Shown: positions 25,064-33,266, counted from the first letter of the stretch. The stretch: DNA of 64,000 nt from JACPFJ01 sp041738275 (GCA_041738275.1 JBGSQD010000169.1:9410-73409), one strand, 5' to 3'. Program-made: numbers and translations. The notes: a model not told the origin generated them from the sequence alone.

Positions 25064-26029
25064 ATGGAACTAACAATATCAGGTATCAATGCGGCAACCT
25101 CCCCCAATCTCCATATCTGGGACTGGCGGGTCGCCATGTATCTTTTTCTTGGCGGTTTGTCGGCCGGCCTTGCTGTCATGTCATCTATCCTTAATGTTCG
25201 CAAGGGAGGTTCGCTTGCCATTAATGAGCGTGCGGCATTTACGGCACAGATTCTGGTTCCGGTCATTTTAAGTGTCGGCATGATATTTATTTTTCTCGAT
25301 CTGGAACGCAAACTGAACGTGTTCTGGCTATATCTCAGCTTTCAACCGCTTTCGCCAATGTCGTGGGGCTCGTGGGGATTGCTGGTATTTTACCCTGTGA
25401 GCATTCTCTTTGCCATTGCGGCAATCCCGGTAGAGAACAGGCATCGGCTGTTATTTCGCCAATTGATTGAACTGGCGGATTGGCTTCAGCAGTACCGCCT
25501 CCATCTGGCTGCGGCCAACTTTACACTGGGGATCTTCATCGGCATCTATACCGGCGTTCTTTTGAACTCTTTCGTAGCTCGACCTTTATGGAACTCGGCT
25601 GTGCTGCCGGTACTGTTTCTTTGCTCGGCTCTATCGGCCGGTGCGGCCCTGATGATCATGATTGCCGGCCAGAAAAACGTGAAACTCTTTTTTACCAAGA
25701 TCGATATCTGGCTGATAGCTTCTGAAATGACCCTGCTGCCGCTTTTCTTCTATGGCCAATACACATCGTCCTATGCCCACCGCGAATCAATCATGCCCTT
25801 CTTTATGTTCAATCACCAATATTTCTGGTATGCGCTGGCCATAATGCTCCTGCTGATAATCCTTCCAGCTGCGCTGGTAATCAAGGTGTTGGAGATCAAG
25901 GAGGAGCATGGTGATACGCTGACTCCTGAAGCGCTGTTCAAGATGAACCTGAGTGCGATTATCGTGCTGCTGGGCGGGCTGATTATTCGCTTTTCATTTG
26001 TTTATGCCGGGCAGCTAAGTCATCTGTAA
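25064..26029 (+). CDS. NrfD/PsrC-family membrane subunit
   Basis: This 321-residue polytopic membrane protein has about eight to nine hydrophobic helices. It starts with HIWDWRVAMYLFLGGLSAGLA, the NrfD/PsrC signature around the first helix. It oxidises menaquinol and passes electrons to the ferredoxin subunit. AGGAG stands eight bases before ATG 25064. It completes the Psr-like operon and is followed by a strong hairpin. Confidence 0.88.
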   Translation: MELTISGINAATSPNLHIWDWRVAMYLFLGGLSAGLAVMSSILNVRKGGSLAINERAAFTAQILVPVILSVGMIFIFLDLERKLNVFWLYLSFQPLSPMSWGSWGLLVFYPVSILFAIAAIPVENRHRLLFRQLIELADWLQQYRLHLAAANFTLGIFIGIYTGVLLNSFVARPLWNSAVLPVLFLCSALSAGAALMIMIAGQKNVKLFFTKIDIWLIASEMTLLPLFFYGQYTSSYAHRESIMPFFMFNHQYFWYALAIMLLLIILPAALVIKVLEIKEEHGDTLTPEALFKMNLSAIIVLLGGLIIRFSFVYAGQLSHL

Positions 26030-26034
26030 TTAAA

Positions 26035-26068
26035 AGGTAGTCCCCCCGGCGAGTCGGGGGGACTACCT
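26035..26068. terminator. Strong hairpin after the Psr-like operon
   Basis: A perfect 14-bp stem (AGGTAGTCCCCCCG and its complement) with a 6-base loop begins 6 bp after the NrfD stop. It lacks a U-run on the plus strand. It may be a terminator or an RNA-stabilising 3' structure that separates the reductase genes from the transporter genes. Confidence 0.65.
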
Positions 26069-26075
26069 AAGTATA

Positions 26076-26104
26076 TTGACATTCATATATTTAAATAGTA
26101 CTCT
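26076..26104 (+). promoter_or_regulatory. Predicted promoter with ArsR-like operator
   Basis: TTGACA (26076-26081) is followed after 17 bp by TACTCT (26099-26104). The spacer contains ATTCATATATTTAAAT, an imperfect AT-rich palindrome resembling operators of ArsR-family repressors. The ArsR gene is the last of the four genes downstream, so repression of the whole unit is plausible. Confidence 0.45.
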
Positions 26105-26134
26105 GGAAGCATTACTGCTTCTGGAGTCTGATAC

Positions 26135-26353
26135 ATGAATTATCTGCTGGAATACCGCTTTCTCATCCCCCTTGCACTTTTCCTCGGTCTGGCACCGTTT
26201 ATCCCCCAGCCTCATATTGTTGAAAAAATCCAGATGCTGACAGCAGGCACGCTTAAGCGGCCTATCGATATCTTCGACCTGTTCTGGCACGCCTGGCCTT
26301 TTGCCCTGCTGTTATATAAGCTTGTCCGCGATTTCAAGTCACGGGCCGCCTGA
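26135..26353 (+). CDS. Small membrane protein, 72 residues
   Basis: This short protein has two hydrophobic helices (FLIPLALFLGLAPFI and FWHAWPFALLLYKLV) separated by an amphipathic stretch with GTLKRPIDIFDLF. I do not recognise a characterised family, though similar short proteins are found beside transporters in Geobacter relatives. It has GGAG upstream of ATG 26135. It opens the unit with the DUF302-like, transporter and ArsR genes. Confidence 0.65.
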   Translation: MNYLLEYRFLIPLALFLGLAPFIPQPHIVEKIQMLTAGTLKRPIDIFDLFWHAWPFALLLYKLVRDFKSRAA

Positions 26354-26380
26354 ATTTGATCATCAAAAGGAGAGTACCCA

Positions 26381-26791
26381 ATGCAATGGGCAGAACTTTA
26401 TCAGAAAGAAACAGAAAAACCACTGGCACAGTTTATCAAGAATCTGAAGAGTGCGGGTATGACCCGCGGGTTTATCATCCACAACGAAAGCGGCATGGAG
26501 ATGGCCCATACGTTCGGTGCTCATGGCGTGGAAGTGGCTCAAGGGTTTGATCTGCACATGATCCAGATCTGCAAACCGGAAAAAGCTGCGGTTAGCCTTC
26601 AGGCCAATCCGGAGCGGGCAATCCTGATGCCCAAGTTCGTAATGACCTTTACTCAAAACGCCAAGACTCAGGTGCGCTTACTGATCTACAACCGGCCAAT
26701 GATCGAGGCGCTGGTAGGTGAGCCTGCCTTTGCAGATTCCCTGGAAGAAAGTTACAACGCAATCAAGAACATGATAGAAGAGGCGCTCTGA
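26381..26791 (+). CDS. DUF302-like protein
   Basis: This 136-residue soluble protein has a segment HMIQICKPEKAAVSLQANPERAILM (here shortened to HMIQICKPEKAA and ILMPKFVMTF), matching the core of DUF302 proteins, which have a conserved Cys-Pro-x-x-A region. DUF302 proteins are small, of unknown function, and often sit beside sulfur or metal genes. AGGAG precedes the start. The stop is followed 1 bp later by the transporter start, so the two are coupled. Confidence 0.55.
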   Translation: MQWAELYQKETEKPLAQFIKNLKSAGMTRGFIIHNESGMEMAHTFGAHGVEVAQGFDLHMIQICKPEKAAVSLQANPERAILMPKFVMTFTQNAKTQVRLLIYNRPMIEALVGEPAFADSLEESYNAIKNMIEEAL

Positions 26792-26792
26792 G

Positions 26793-27761
26793 ATGTGGAC
26801 CCTGCTGACAAAGCTGAACAAGAATCTGCTGCTGGCTATTCCGACCATGATGCTGGCCGGTTTTGTCTTTGGTGCAACGTGTGATGCCGGATTTCTAAAG
26901 GCTTTGATCATCCCGTTTACCTTCCTGATGGTCTACCCGATGATGGTTACCCTCAAGCTGAAAAAGGTCCTGGAGGGTGGGGACGTCAAGGCCCAGCTGC
27001 TGACCCAGTTTATCAACTTCGCGATTGTTCCCTTTATCGCCTATGGACTCGGCAGATATTTTTTCGCAGATCAGCCGTACATGTCCCTGGGGCTGCTGCT
27101 GGCCGCCCTGGTGCCGACCAGCGGTATGACCATATCGTGGACCGGTTTTGCTAAAGGCAATCTGGAAGCGGCAGTCAAGATGACTGTCGTCGGTCTGATC
27201 CTCGGTTCTCTGGCGACACCTTTCTATGTCAAGTGGCTGCTGGGCGCGCATGTTGTTGTCGATACGTTGGCGGTAATGAAGCAGATTGCCTTTATCGTGT
27301 TCCTGCCGATGCTGGCCGGCTATGCCACCCAACAGTTGCTGGTAAAGCGTTATAGCCAAAAGGTTTTTCAGGACAAATGGGCGCCACGCTTTCCGGGACT
27401 GTCGACAATCGGTGTCCTGGGGATCGTATTCATAGCCATTGCCCTCAAGGCACGCGCCATAGTGGCAGCTCCGGAGGCCCTGTTGCAAATTGCCGTTCCG
27501 CTGGCACTGCTCTACGGTGTCAACTATCTGCTCAGCACCATCACGGGCAAGCTTTTCCTGCGGCGAGGCGACGCCATAGCCTTGGTCTACGGCACGGTCA
27601 TGCGCAATCTCTCCATTGCCCTGGCTGTTGCCATGAATGCCTTTGGTACTGCCGGCTCGGATGCCGCTCTGGTAATAGCGCTGGCATATATTTTCCAGGT
27701 TCAATCAGCAGCCTGGTATGTGAAAATTACCGATAGAATATTCGGCGCTGCAACGAGCTGA
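26793..27761 (+). CDS. Bile acid:sodium symporter / ACR3-like membrane transporter
   Basis: This 322-residue protein has about ten hydrophobic helices in the BASS superfamily arrangement, including LVPTSGMTISWTGFAKGN, which occupies the crossing-helix position. It is commonly named an arsenic resistance protein, but the conserved cysteine of true ACR3 arsenite carriers in that helix is absent. An organic or sulfur anion is therefore also possible. The co-encoded ArsR regulator points to control by a metalloid, metal or sulfur species. Confidence 0.7.
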   Translation: MWTLLTKLNKNLLLAIPTMMLAGFVFGATCDAGFLKALIIPFTFLMVYPMMVTLKLKKVLEGGDVKAQLLTQFINFAIVPFIAYGLGRYFFADQPYMSLGLLLAALVPTSGMTISWTGFAKGNLEAAVKMTVVGLILGSLATPFYVKWLLGAHVVVDTLAVMKQIAFIVFLPMLAGYATQQLLVKRYSQKVFQDKWAPRFPGLSTIGVLGIVFIAIALKARAIVAAPEALLQIAVPLALLYGVNYLLSTITGKLFLRRGDAIALVYGTVMRNLSIALAVAMNAFGTAGSDAALVIALAYIFQVQSAAWYVKITDRIFGAATS

Positions 27762-27840
27762 AACTTAATCCGCTCACAGGATGGATCATGGGGAATATGT
27801 ACCATAACTGTATGATTAACATGGACAACGGGTTGATATA

Positions 27841-28293
27841 ATGATGATATTTAAAAAAACAATTTTATTGGATGAAAAAAACGATAGAACAGATAAAGCT
27901 TCAGTTATCAAAACACTTGGCCATCCGATACGTTTAATGATACTGAAGGCACTTTATATGCACACCTGCTCGGTCAAAACCATCTGGGAATGTCTCGGAT
28001 TGCAGCAATCAGTTGTATCGCAGCACCTGGCAATCCTGAGGAATCGTGGTATCGTAGATTGCGAACGTAGAGGTGGTGAGGTGCTTTATTCGATTGCAGA
28101 TCCACTGGCGCAGCGGATAATTCACATGGTGCTGAAGCAGACGCTGCCATATTCAGACGATTTTCACCAGATTGATATTGTGGAGGACCCAACAGATACC
28201 AGGCGTCCTGCCTGCAGTCAACAGCAGGGATTTTCCGGATGCTTGTGTTCCCGGGATATCAGGATTGGCAAAATACCGGAACTGCTTATTTAG
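27841..28293 (+). CDS. ArsR-family transcriptional repressor with Cys-rich tail
   Basis: This 150-residue protein has the ArsR winged helix: KASVIKTLGHPIRLMILKAL, then LQQSVVSQHLAILRNRGIV. The classic ELCVC site is replaced by CSVKTIWECLG, which leaves two cysteines nine residues apart. The C-terminal extension carries three more (PACSQQQGFSGCLCSRD). The inducer may thus be thiophilic, for example As(III), Sb(III), Cu(I) or persulfide. It is the last gene of the plus-strand unit, 79 bp after the transporter. Confidence 0.8.
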   Translation: MMIFKKTILLDEKNDRTDKASVIKTLGHPIRLMILKALYMHTCSVKTIWECLGLQQSVVSQHLAILRNRGIVDCERRGGEVLYSIADPLAQRIIHMVLKQTLPYSDDFHQIDIVEDPTDTRRPACSQQQGFSGCLCSRDIRIGKIPELLI

Positions 28294-28368
28294 AAAATCC
28301 GTTTTCACTTGGTAAATCGTGGCGACTCTTGCCGAGATGTATTACATGTCGTCTATGTTACGGATTTC

Positions 28369-28407
28369 AAAACAGCGCCCCATGGAATGTCCGTGGGGCG
28401 CTGTTTT
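28369..28407. terminator. Bidirectional rho-independent terminator
   Basis: A perfect 14-bp stem AAAACAGCGCCCCA / TGGGGCGCTGTTTT with an 11-base loop provides a T-run on both strands. It lies between the convergent ArsR gene and the NosL-like gene and should end both transcripts. Confidence 0.88.
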
Positions 28408-28431
28408 GTACCGATTCCATCCTGAACAATA

Positions 28432-28962
28432 TTAGTGGCCACTGCCGCCGTGCATCATATTGTGCCCATCCTTTTTCATTTTCATCTGCTTGCGTTTGTC
28501 GCGAATCATCCTGGTGTCCTTGTACATGTCTTCATATGAAGCCTTTATTGCCTCTTCGAATGTCCCAAGCGTTCCCTTGCTGGCTTTGATGAATCCTTCG
28601 GCATCGGTTTTGTTGGCAAAGGCCCATTTGGCCCTGCTTGTCATAACCCCTTGCTTGTCGCCGCCAATAACCCAAACGGCTGTTTCCGCATCAATGAGTT
28701 TCTTGGTGTTGAAATCAGCAACCTTGATCGCTTTCGGCGTCTTATCGATGTTGTTGGCCAATTCCACTGCCATGCAGTGGATGCTGCAGGTGCCGGTTGA
28801 AGTGTGGTCATCGTATTCTACAAGCATCCGGCTATGGGCAAATTTGGTGCGATCCATGCCGCAATATTTGCAGGCATCCGGTGCTTCCACCTTGTCGGTT
28901 GCAAACGAGACCACTGCGAATAGGGTGAGGCAAAACATGAGTACTGACAACATTCTTTTCAT
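28432..28962 (-). CDS. NosL-like exported copper-binding protein
   Basis: This 176-residue protein has a Sec signal peptide. The mature N-terminus has DACKYCGMDRTKFAHSRM, which matches the CxxCGM and nearby Met/His region of NosL, a periplasmic Cu(I) protein that supports nitrous oxide reductase maturation. A Met/His-rich tail (KMKKDGHNMMHGGSGH) adds copper-binding potential. No nos genes occur here. Its place at the end of an operon with an OprC/NosA-type receptor suggests a role in copper uptake or delivery. Typical NosL is a lipoprotein; this one appears not to be. Confidence 0.78.
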   Translation of the reverse strand: MKRMLSVLMFCLTLFAVVSFATDKVEAPDACKYCGMDRTKFAHSRMLVEYDDHTSTGTCSIHCMAVELANNIDKTPKAIKVADFNTKKLIDAETAVWVIGGDKQGVMTSRAKWAFANKTDAEGFIKASKGTLGTFEEAIKASYEDMYKDTRMIRDKRKQMKMKKDGHNMMHGGSGH

Positions 28963-29047
28963 GAGGTTTCCTTTCTTGTTACCTGGATTTCGGGTGGCTC
29001 AGGCACACCCGTGCAAAAGATTGATGGATCCACTTCATTCACATGAA

Positions 29048-31102
29048 TCAAAACCTGTATCCCAGCGAGAGGTACGCATATCGACCGTTTTCCGGCACCT
29101 TGAAGCCGCTTTGAAACGGATCACGGGCATAGGACAGGTGGCTGAAGTACTGCTTGTCAAACAGGTTGTTGATGCCGATGATCAGCGTGACACCTTGATA
29201 GTTGATGCCGCTTTTCAAGTCGGTGGTTGCCCAGCCGGCGGTTGTCGATTCGTCAAGACCGGAATCAACCCGGTCCTGCTCGCGAGCCAGATTTTCCAGG
29301 GCCTCGAAGAAGAAGGTGCCGTTGTCATAACGGAGGGAAACGGTTCCCCTGAGTGGCGGGATCTCTGAAAGTGGCCGATCGGCATCCTCGTTGCGGGCTT
29401 CCACGTAAGAAAGGGAGCCTCTCAGGAACAGGTCGTAATCCAGTGACACCTGGCTGCCCAGTTCAGCACCCCACATGGTGGCATGGATGTTCTGGTAGCT
29501 CTTCTCGAACTTTGTCGGTACCTGATAAAAATTTATATAATCATGCAGGTCACTGTAGAAGATTGATGCGTTGACATAAAAGCGTTCGGTTGAATATTTG
29601 GCGCCGATATCCGCCTGGTGATTGATTGTGGACTTCAGATGCCTGTTGCCGTGCCAGTAGTTCGATGCTGCTGTTGGCGCTCCCGGTGTTGGGACGTCCA
29701 GGTACAATTCCTGCTGGTCCGGGGTGCGTGCCCCTCGGGCGATGCCGGTGAAAATATCAAGTCCTTTGACAGGGGTGTAGGTCAATTGCAGGTTGGCGCT
29801 GATGTTGGCAAAATCGCGGTTTGTTCCGGCCGTTACCAGTGTGTTTGTTTTATCCGCTTCTGCCCAGGTAAGATCGCCCCGCACCCCTCCTTTCAGGTTC
29901 AGCTGATTTCCCAGTGGCAGCTCGTACTCGCCGAACATGCCCAGGTTGTCGATGGACACGTCCGGGATCATGGCCAGATCCATGTATCGGTTGGCCATCG
30001 TATACATGGCCCGGCGGTTGATGGCATCCCAGTTGCGGTTGTAATAATCCAGGCCGGTTTTCAGGATACCAGGGCCGACTGTCAGGGCGCCAGTCATTTT
30101 AGCCCCGTAGACCTGGGTTTTGGCATCGGTTTGCATGGAGTACGGACGGGTCACTGCTGCCGAGGGGTTAGAAGAGGCGCGGAAGCGATCGTGCATCAGA
30201 TGATCAACCTTGTCCCAGTAAACCTGCAGTTTCAGATCCTGAAGCAGCGGTGTAATCTTTTGGATACGATAGGTCCAGTTCATACGGTGGGTTCTGTCGT
30301 AATCCGCATCCATTTTCAGGTAAGGATACAGAACATGGTCGGCATCCTGATAGGTGTAGCTGATCTCGCTGCGTGAATTGGTCGTAGGATTAATGGCGAA
30401 CTTGGCCCAACCGGTATTGATCTCGTAGGCTTTGGAGTCGATGTCGCTGCTTTTGTAGCGATTCGGACTGGTGGCAGGATAGATTTCCGTCAGCCGTTTG
30501 CCGTTCCCTGATTTGGGGACGTCGGAATACTTGTAGGCATACCCCAGCAGGCCATCATAAAAATCTGTGCCGTAAGAGGCAGTGGCAGAGGCATTGATGT
30601 TGTCCCAACCTCCATAGGCCAGGTTGATATCGCCGCCTAGTCCCATGCCCGGTTTTTTGGTCTGGGCATCAATCATGCCGCCCAGGCCACCTGGATTTGA
30701 CAGGTCGTATGGACCCTTGATGATTTTCACCTGCTCGATCTCGGCAAAATCGTAGTGGAATGACGGCGGATCCATGCGGGATGGGCAGGCTCCGTGCAGG
30801 CGTACGCCGTCGATGAGAACATTGATATTGTCTTTCTGAAAGCCGCGCAGCACAACGTCGTTGGCGATGGCCCCCTTGTGGACATAGCTTATTCCATCGA
30901 CTTGTTTGAGAGCCTCGCCCATATCCCTGGCCGGGCTTTCTCGCACTTCACGGATAGACAGGCTTTCCTCGTTAGGTGCTTCCTTCAGGCCGCGAACCGT
31001 GATCTCGTCCAACATCAGGTTCTCGGCGTGTACATTCTGAAAGATCAGCACCAAGCCTAGGGATGCTGCCAGTATAGGTATGTTCAACGTTTTCATGCGC
31101 AT
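29048..31102 (-). CDS. TonB-dependent copper receptor, OprC/NosA-like
   Basis: This 684-residue outer-membrane receptor has a signal peptide (cleavage near VHA-ENL), a plug domain with VLRGFQKDNINVLIDGVR, and a C-terminal beta-barrel strand ending in aromatic-Arg-Phe (GYRF). C106 and M110 in GACPSRMDPPS, and H272 and M274 in THRMNW, reproduce the CxxxM-HxM copper site defined for Pseudomonas OprC. The start ATG 31102 follows AAGGAG. It is in an operon with its own TonB upstream and a NosL-like protein downstream, supporting copper as the substrate. No riboswitch is present, unlike the btuB gene in this window. Confidence 0.85.
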   Translation of the reverse strand: MRMKTLNIPILAASLGLVLIFQNVHAENLMLDEITVRGLKEAPNEESLSIREVRESPARDMGEALKQVDGISYVHKGAIANDVVLRGFQKDNINVLIDGVRLHGACPSRMDPPSFHYDFAEIEQVKIIKGPYDLSNPGGLGGMIDAQTKKPGMGLGGDINLAYGGWDNINASATASYGTDFYDGLLGYAYKYSDVPKSGNGKRLTEIYPATSPNRYKSSDIDSKAYEINTGWAKFAINPTTNSRSEISYTYQDADHVLYPYLKMDADYDRTHRMNWTYRIQKITPLLQDLKLQVYWDKVDHLMHDRFRASSNPSAAVTRPYSMQTDAKTQVYGAKMTGALTVGPGILKTGLDYYNRNWDAINRRAMYTMANRYMDLAMIPDVSIDNLGMFGEYELPLGNQLNLKGGVRGDLTWAEADKTNTLVTAGTNRDFANISANLQLTYTPVKGLDIFTGIARGARTPDQQELYLDVPTPGAPTAASNYWHGNRHLKSTINHQADIGAKYSTERFYVNASIFYSDLHDYINFYQVPTKFEKSYQNIHATMWGAELGSQVSLDYDLFLRGSLSYVEARNEDADRPLSEIPPLRGTVSLRYDNGTFFFEALENLAREQDRVDSGLDESTTAGWATTDLKSGINYQGVTLIIGINNLFDKQYFSHLSYARDPFQSGFKVPENGRYAYLSLGYRF

Positions 31103-31148
31103 GTGTTCTCCTTGAAAGTAAGTAATGCTCTGGAACTGGTCATTCGTG

Positions 31149-31901
31149 TCAATGCATCATTCTGAAATTGATCGGAACTATGATTTCTGCCCGTACCGGA
31201 GGCTTCGGGAACGGCGCTACTAACCTGACCGTTTCCACCGCGCTTTTATCCAGAATCGGGAAGCCGGACGTCGCTGCCACCCTGACATCCTGAACATTGC
31301 CGTTTTCAACGATGGTGAATGCCACGACGACTTTCCCGCTCCAGTTCATCTTGCGGGCTATCGGCGGGTAAACAAGATGCTTCGTTATAAGCTCCCTGAT
31401 ATAGATAAAATGCTCTTTCAGATAGCGTTGCTGAGCTTTTACCGGTGTTGGCCGTTCTTCTTCTGCCGGTACGAAATGTTGCACAGGTCGTTGAGCGGAA
31501 TTGACTGTCGCTGACTGGTCCGGAACCGTGGTTGTGTGCTCTGGTGATTCATTTGTAATTTCCTGGACCTGTATTTTCTCAGACGGCGTGCTGGTTACAT
31601 TGTCACGTACCAAAAGCGGCTGTTGCGAGAGTTGTACCTGTCTAGATCTCATCTCTACAGGTTTTGGTCGGGCCGGTATTGTTGGACTGACTTGGGCTTT
31701 CAGTCGCACAACAGAATGAACAGGTGTCGGGGTAAGTTTGTGCGCAGGCAGTTCCGGCGAATCCAGACTGTCAAGTACCACCATGATGGTTTTTGGTGTA
31801 CGCTCCGCATTACGCGCTGCAACGGCAATCATGCAAGAGACCGTTGCCAGGTGTAAGACAAGGGATAAACCGAAGCATCTGGTTAAATGCAGGGTTTGCA
31901 T
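31149..31901 (-). CDS. tonB: TonB energy-transducing protein
   Basis: This 250-residue protein has one N-terminal membrane anchor (LSLVLHLATVSCMIAVAA), a Pro-rich and charged periplasmic linker, and a C-terminal TonB domain with YPPIARKMNWSGKVVVAFTI and VRVAATSGFPILDKSAVETV. It transmits proton-motive force to the receptor encoded 46 bp downstream. The usual ExbB/ExbD partners are not in the window. The intergenic region 31902-32014 has no clear element. Confidence 0.85.
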   Translation of the reverse strand: MQTLHLTRCFGLSLVLHLATVSCMIAVAARNAERTPKTIMVVLDSLDSPELPAHKLTPTPVHSVVRLKAQVSPTIPARPKPVEMRSRQVQLSQQPLLVRDNVTSTPSEKIQVQEITNESPEHTTTVPDQSATVNSAQRPVQHFVPAEEERPTPVKAQQRYLKEHFIYIRELITKHLVYPPIARKMNWSGKVVVAFTIVENGNVQDVRVAATSGFPILDKSAVETVRLVAPFPKPPVRAEIIVPINFRMMH

Positions 31902-32014
31902 ATACCTCCGGAAATGGCGAAAATGTTACCTGTTCAAAGCGGACGCACCGCTGAAATGCCTGCAGACTGTGCCTGCATAAGATGTCTGTTTTTTTTGTTG
32001 TTCCAGTGGGATTG

Positions 32015-32512
32015 TTATGCTTGCCTGGGAGGAGGATCGGGCGGTTCGAGGTGACGCGAAATCAAGGAGATGGGATAGGTTGAATCGTAGGCGCCTGCGT
32101 TTGGTATTAAAATCCGTTCCGTGAAGTAGAAGGGGAGTAATTCACTGCCTGCACCGCCGGACAGGGCAATGGCCTTTTTGCTGCCACAGGGGCCACAGGA
32201 TACGATCACGACCTTCTTTTTGCCAGGGGCCTTATTGCAGCAGACCGGCGTGCTGTTGTGCTCGTCTTCGTGGAGGTTTGCCAGCTGTTGTTTTTTCTTG
32301 CTGCAGCAGCAGGTGCGAGTTGCCATGCTTTCCGCAGAACAGCCGCAGATGTTGCAATCTCCTGAACATTCGCCGGTCAGTGAATGGGCAAATGTTTTTT
32401 ATTGCAGTGCGAGAAAACCGAGGGGACTAAACGAGATCATCAGGAAAATAAACGTCAATAAGGCAGCTATGATGCTGCGCTTTGACCGTTTTATGTTATG
32501 TGTAAATTTCAT
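32015..32512 (-). pseudogene. Cys-rich exported protein gene interrupted by an in-frame TAA
   Basis: Reading the minus strand from ATG 32512 gives a signal-peptide-like start (MKFTHNIKRSKRSIIAALL and a long hydrophobic core ending GFLALQ). It then meets TAA at 32399-32401 in the same frame. Beyond the stop the frame continues without interruption to 32015, with ECSGDCNICGCS, RTCCCSKKK, PVCCNK and SCGPCGSK, and ends SRHLEPPDPPPRQA. The two halves look like one secreted, cysteine-rich protein of about 165 residues. Translation could also restart at ATG 32326, giving a 103-residue cytosolic form. Position before TonB and the copper receptor suggests metal (copper) binding. A sequencing error at the TAA cannot be excluded. 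Confidence 0.6.
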
Positions 32513-32528
32513 TAACATAGTGGCGTTA

Positions 32529-32556
32529 ATTATTGCATGCATTACTGAATAGTCAA
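32529..32556 (-). promoter_or_regulatory. Possible promoter of the copper operon
   Basis: On the minus strand TTGACT (32556-32551) and AATAAT (32534-32529) are 16 bp apart, with a TGCATGCA palindrome in the spacer. The -35 box begins 4 bp after the truncated end of the tRNA-like sequence. Transcription would begin very close to ATG 32512, leaving a short leader. Confidence 0.4.
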
Positions 32557-32559
32557 GCT

Positions 32560-32618
32560 GATCGAACCAACGTCCTGCCGATTAAGATCGGCTGCTACAC
32601 CAGCTAAACTATGTGCCC
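32560..32618 (-). pseudogene. Truncated tRNA-Lys copy
   Basis: The minus strand repeats the first ~59 bases of the intact tRNA-Lys at 45306-45381, from GGGCACATAG through GGTTCGATC. Several changes are present: AG to GT in the D-loop region, one base lost from the anticodon loop (TCTTAA, six bases), and a T to A after the anticodon arm. It then diverges, so the T-arm end, the 3' acceptor strand and CCA are missing. It cannot fold into a tRNA and is a remnant of duplication or recombination. Confidence 0.8.
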
Positions 32619-32729
32619 AAAAGAATGAATCTGTAATCTGAATAGGGTTGACTATATAGCACAACAACACAAATGGAGCAACAAGTGACCTCTATTCTGA
32701 CAAGATTTCCCCTGCCATTTAACTGTCAA

Positions 32730-33266
32730 TCAACAGAGTTTGCCGGCCAAGAGACTGTCGATTGCTTGAAAGGCCTGAATACTTTCCGGCGTCAGTATCC
32801 GGAGCATGTGTTGGCTGCCTTCTTTTACCAGGTGGCTGATATGCCTGATCCCGTGTGTAACGACATGTTCTTCATCAATACGGGCCGGACGCGGCTTAGT
32901 GGGATCATCACCGACAGAGATGGTTGCATCATGCAGGGAAAGCAGTTTACCGCTGTTTTTTCTGAACATTGGCAGATCGGAATAGACAAAATAGGTGAGC
33001 ACGATGGTCTGATGCGGTTCAAAGCGCCAGCTGGTTGAATGGACGATACAGTTTTGGCGGGCACTAGTGGATATATCGTATTCAGGTGATTGAAGCAGTT
33101 CCTGTACAATTTCGTCCGGATCGGACTCCCACTGGGTGATGTCTTCTTTCCTGACAAAATAACGTACCGTAGATCGATCAGCCAGGGAGGCGACTATGAC
33201 TTCCAAAGAAAGCATCATCCCTTTGTGCCTGAGCATCTTCCGGGGCAGCTCAGAGCTACACTGCAT
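32730..33266 (-). CDS. Hypothetical protein linked to a TonB/ABC importer, 178 residues
   Basis: I do not recognise this family. ATG 33266 has a near-perfect GAAGGAGGT upstream and is clearly the start; the longer frame to 33434 is not supported. The protein is soluble, without signal peptide, mixed alpha/beta, with SLEVIVASLADRSTVRYFV, SWRFEPHQTIVLTYFVYSD and a His-rich stretch (EEHVVTHGIRHISHLV). It overlaps the ABC ATPase gene by 11 bp and is the last gene of the 38981-32730 importer run. It probably handles the imported compound inside the cell, but this is inference only. Confidence 0.7.
   Translation of the reverse strand: MQCSSELPRKMLRHKGMMLSLEVIVASLADRSTVRYFVRKEDITQWESDPDEIVQELLQSPEYDISTSARQNCIVHSTSWRFEPHQTIVLTYFVYSDLPMFRKNSGKLLSLHDATISVGDDPTKPRPARIDEEHVVTHGIRHISHLVKEGSQHMLRILTPESIQAFQAIDSLLAGKLC

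Noticed and set aside
26895..27704. 269-residue minus-strand frame opposite the BASS-like transporter
   Set aside because: Gln/Arg/His-rich shadow of a membrane-protein gene; no motif, no ribosome site.
29618..30376. 252-residue plus-strand frame inside the OprC-like receptor
   Set aside because: Shadow of the receptor coding strand; the receptor has full plug, copper-site and barrel features.
31986..31999. T-run near 31990 as a terminator
   Set aside because: The T-run is on the plus strand, where no gene is transcribed into it, and the preceding stem is only about five base pairs.
32169..32552. Plus-strand frame of 127 residues opposite the Cys-rich gene
   Set aside because: The hydrophobic and Leu/Gln-rich sequence is a by-product of the Cys/Lys-rich minus-strand coding; the minus frame makes biological sense with its operon.
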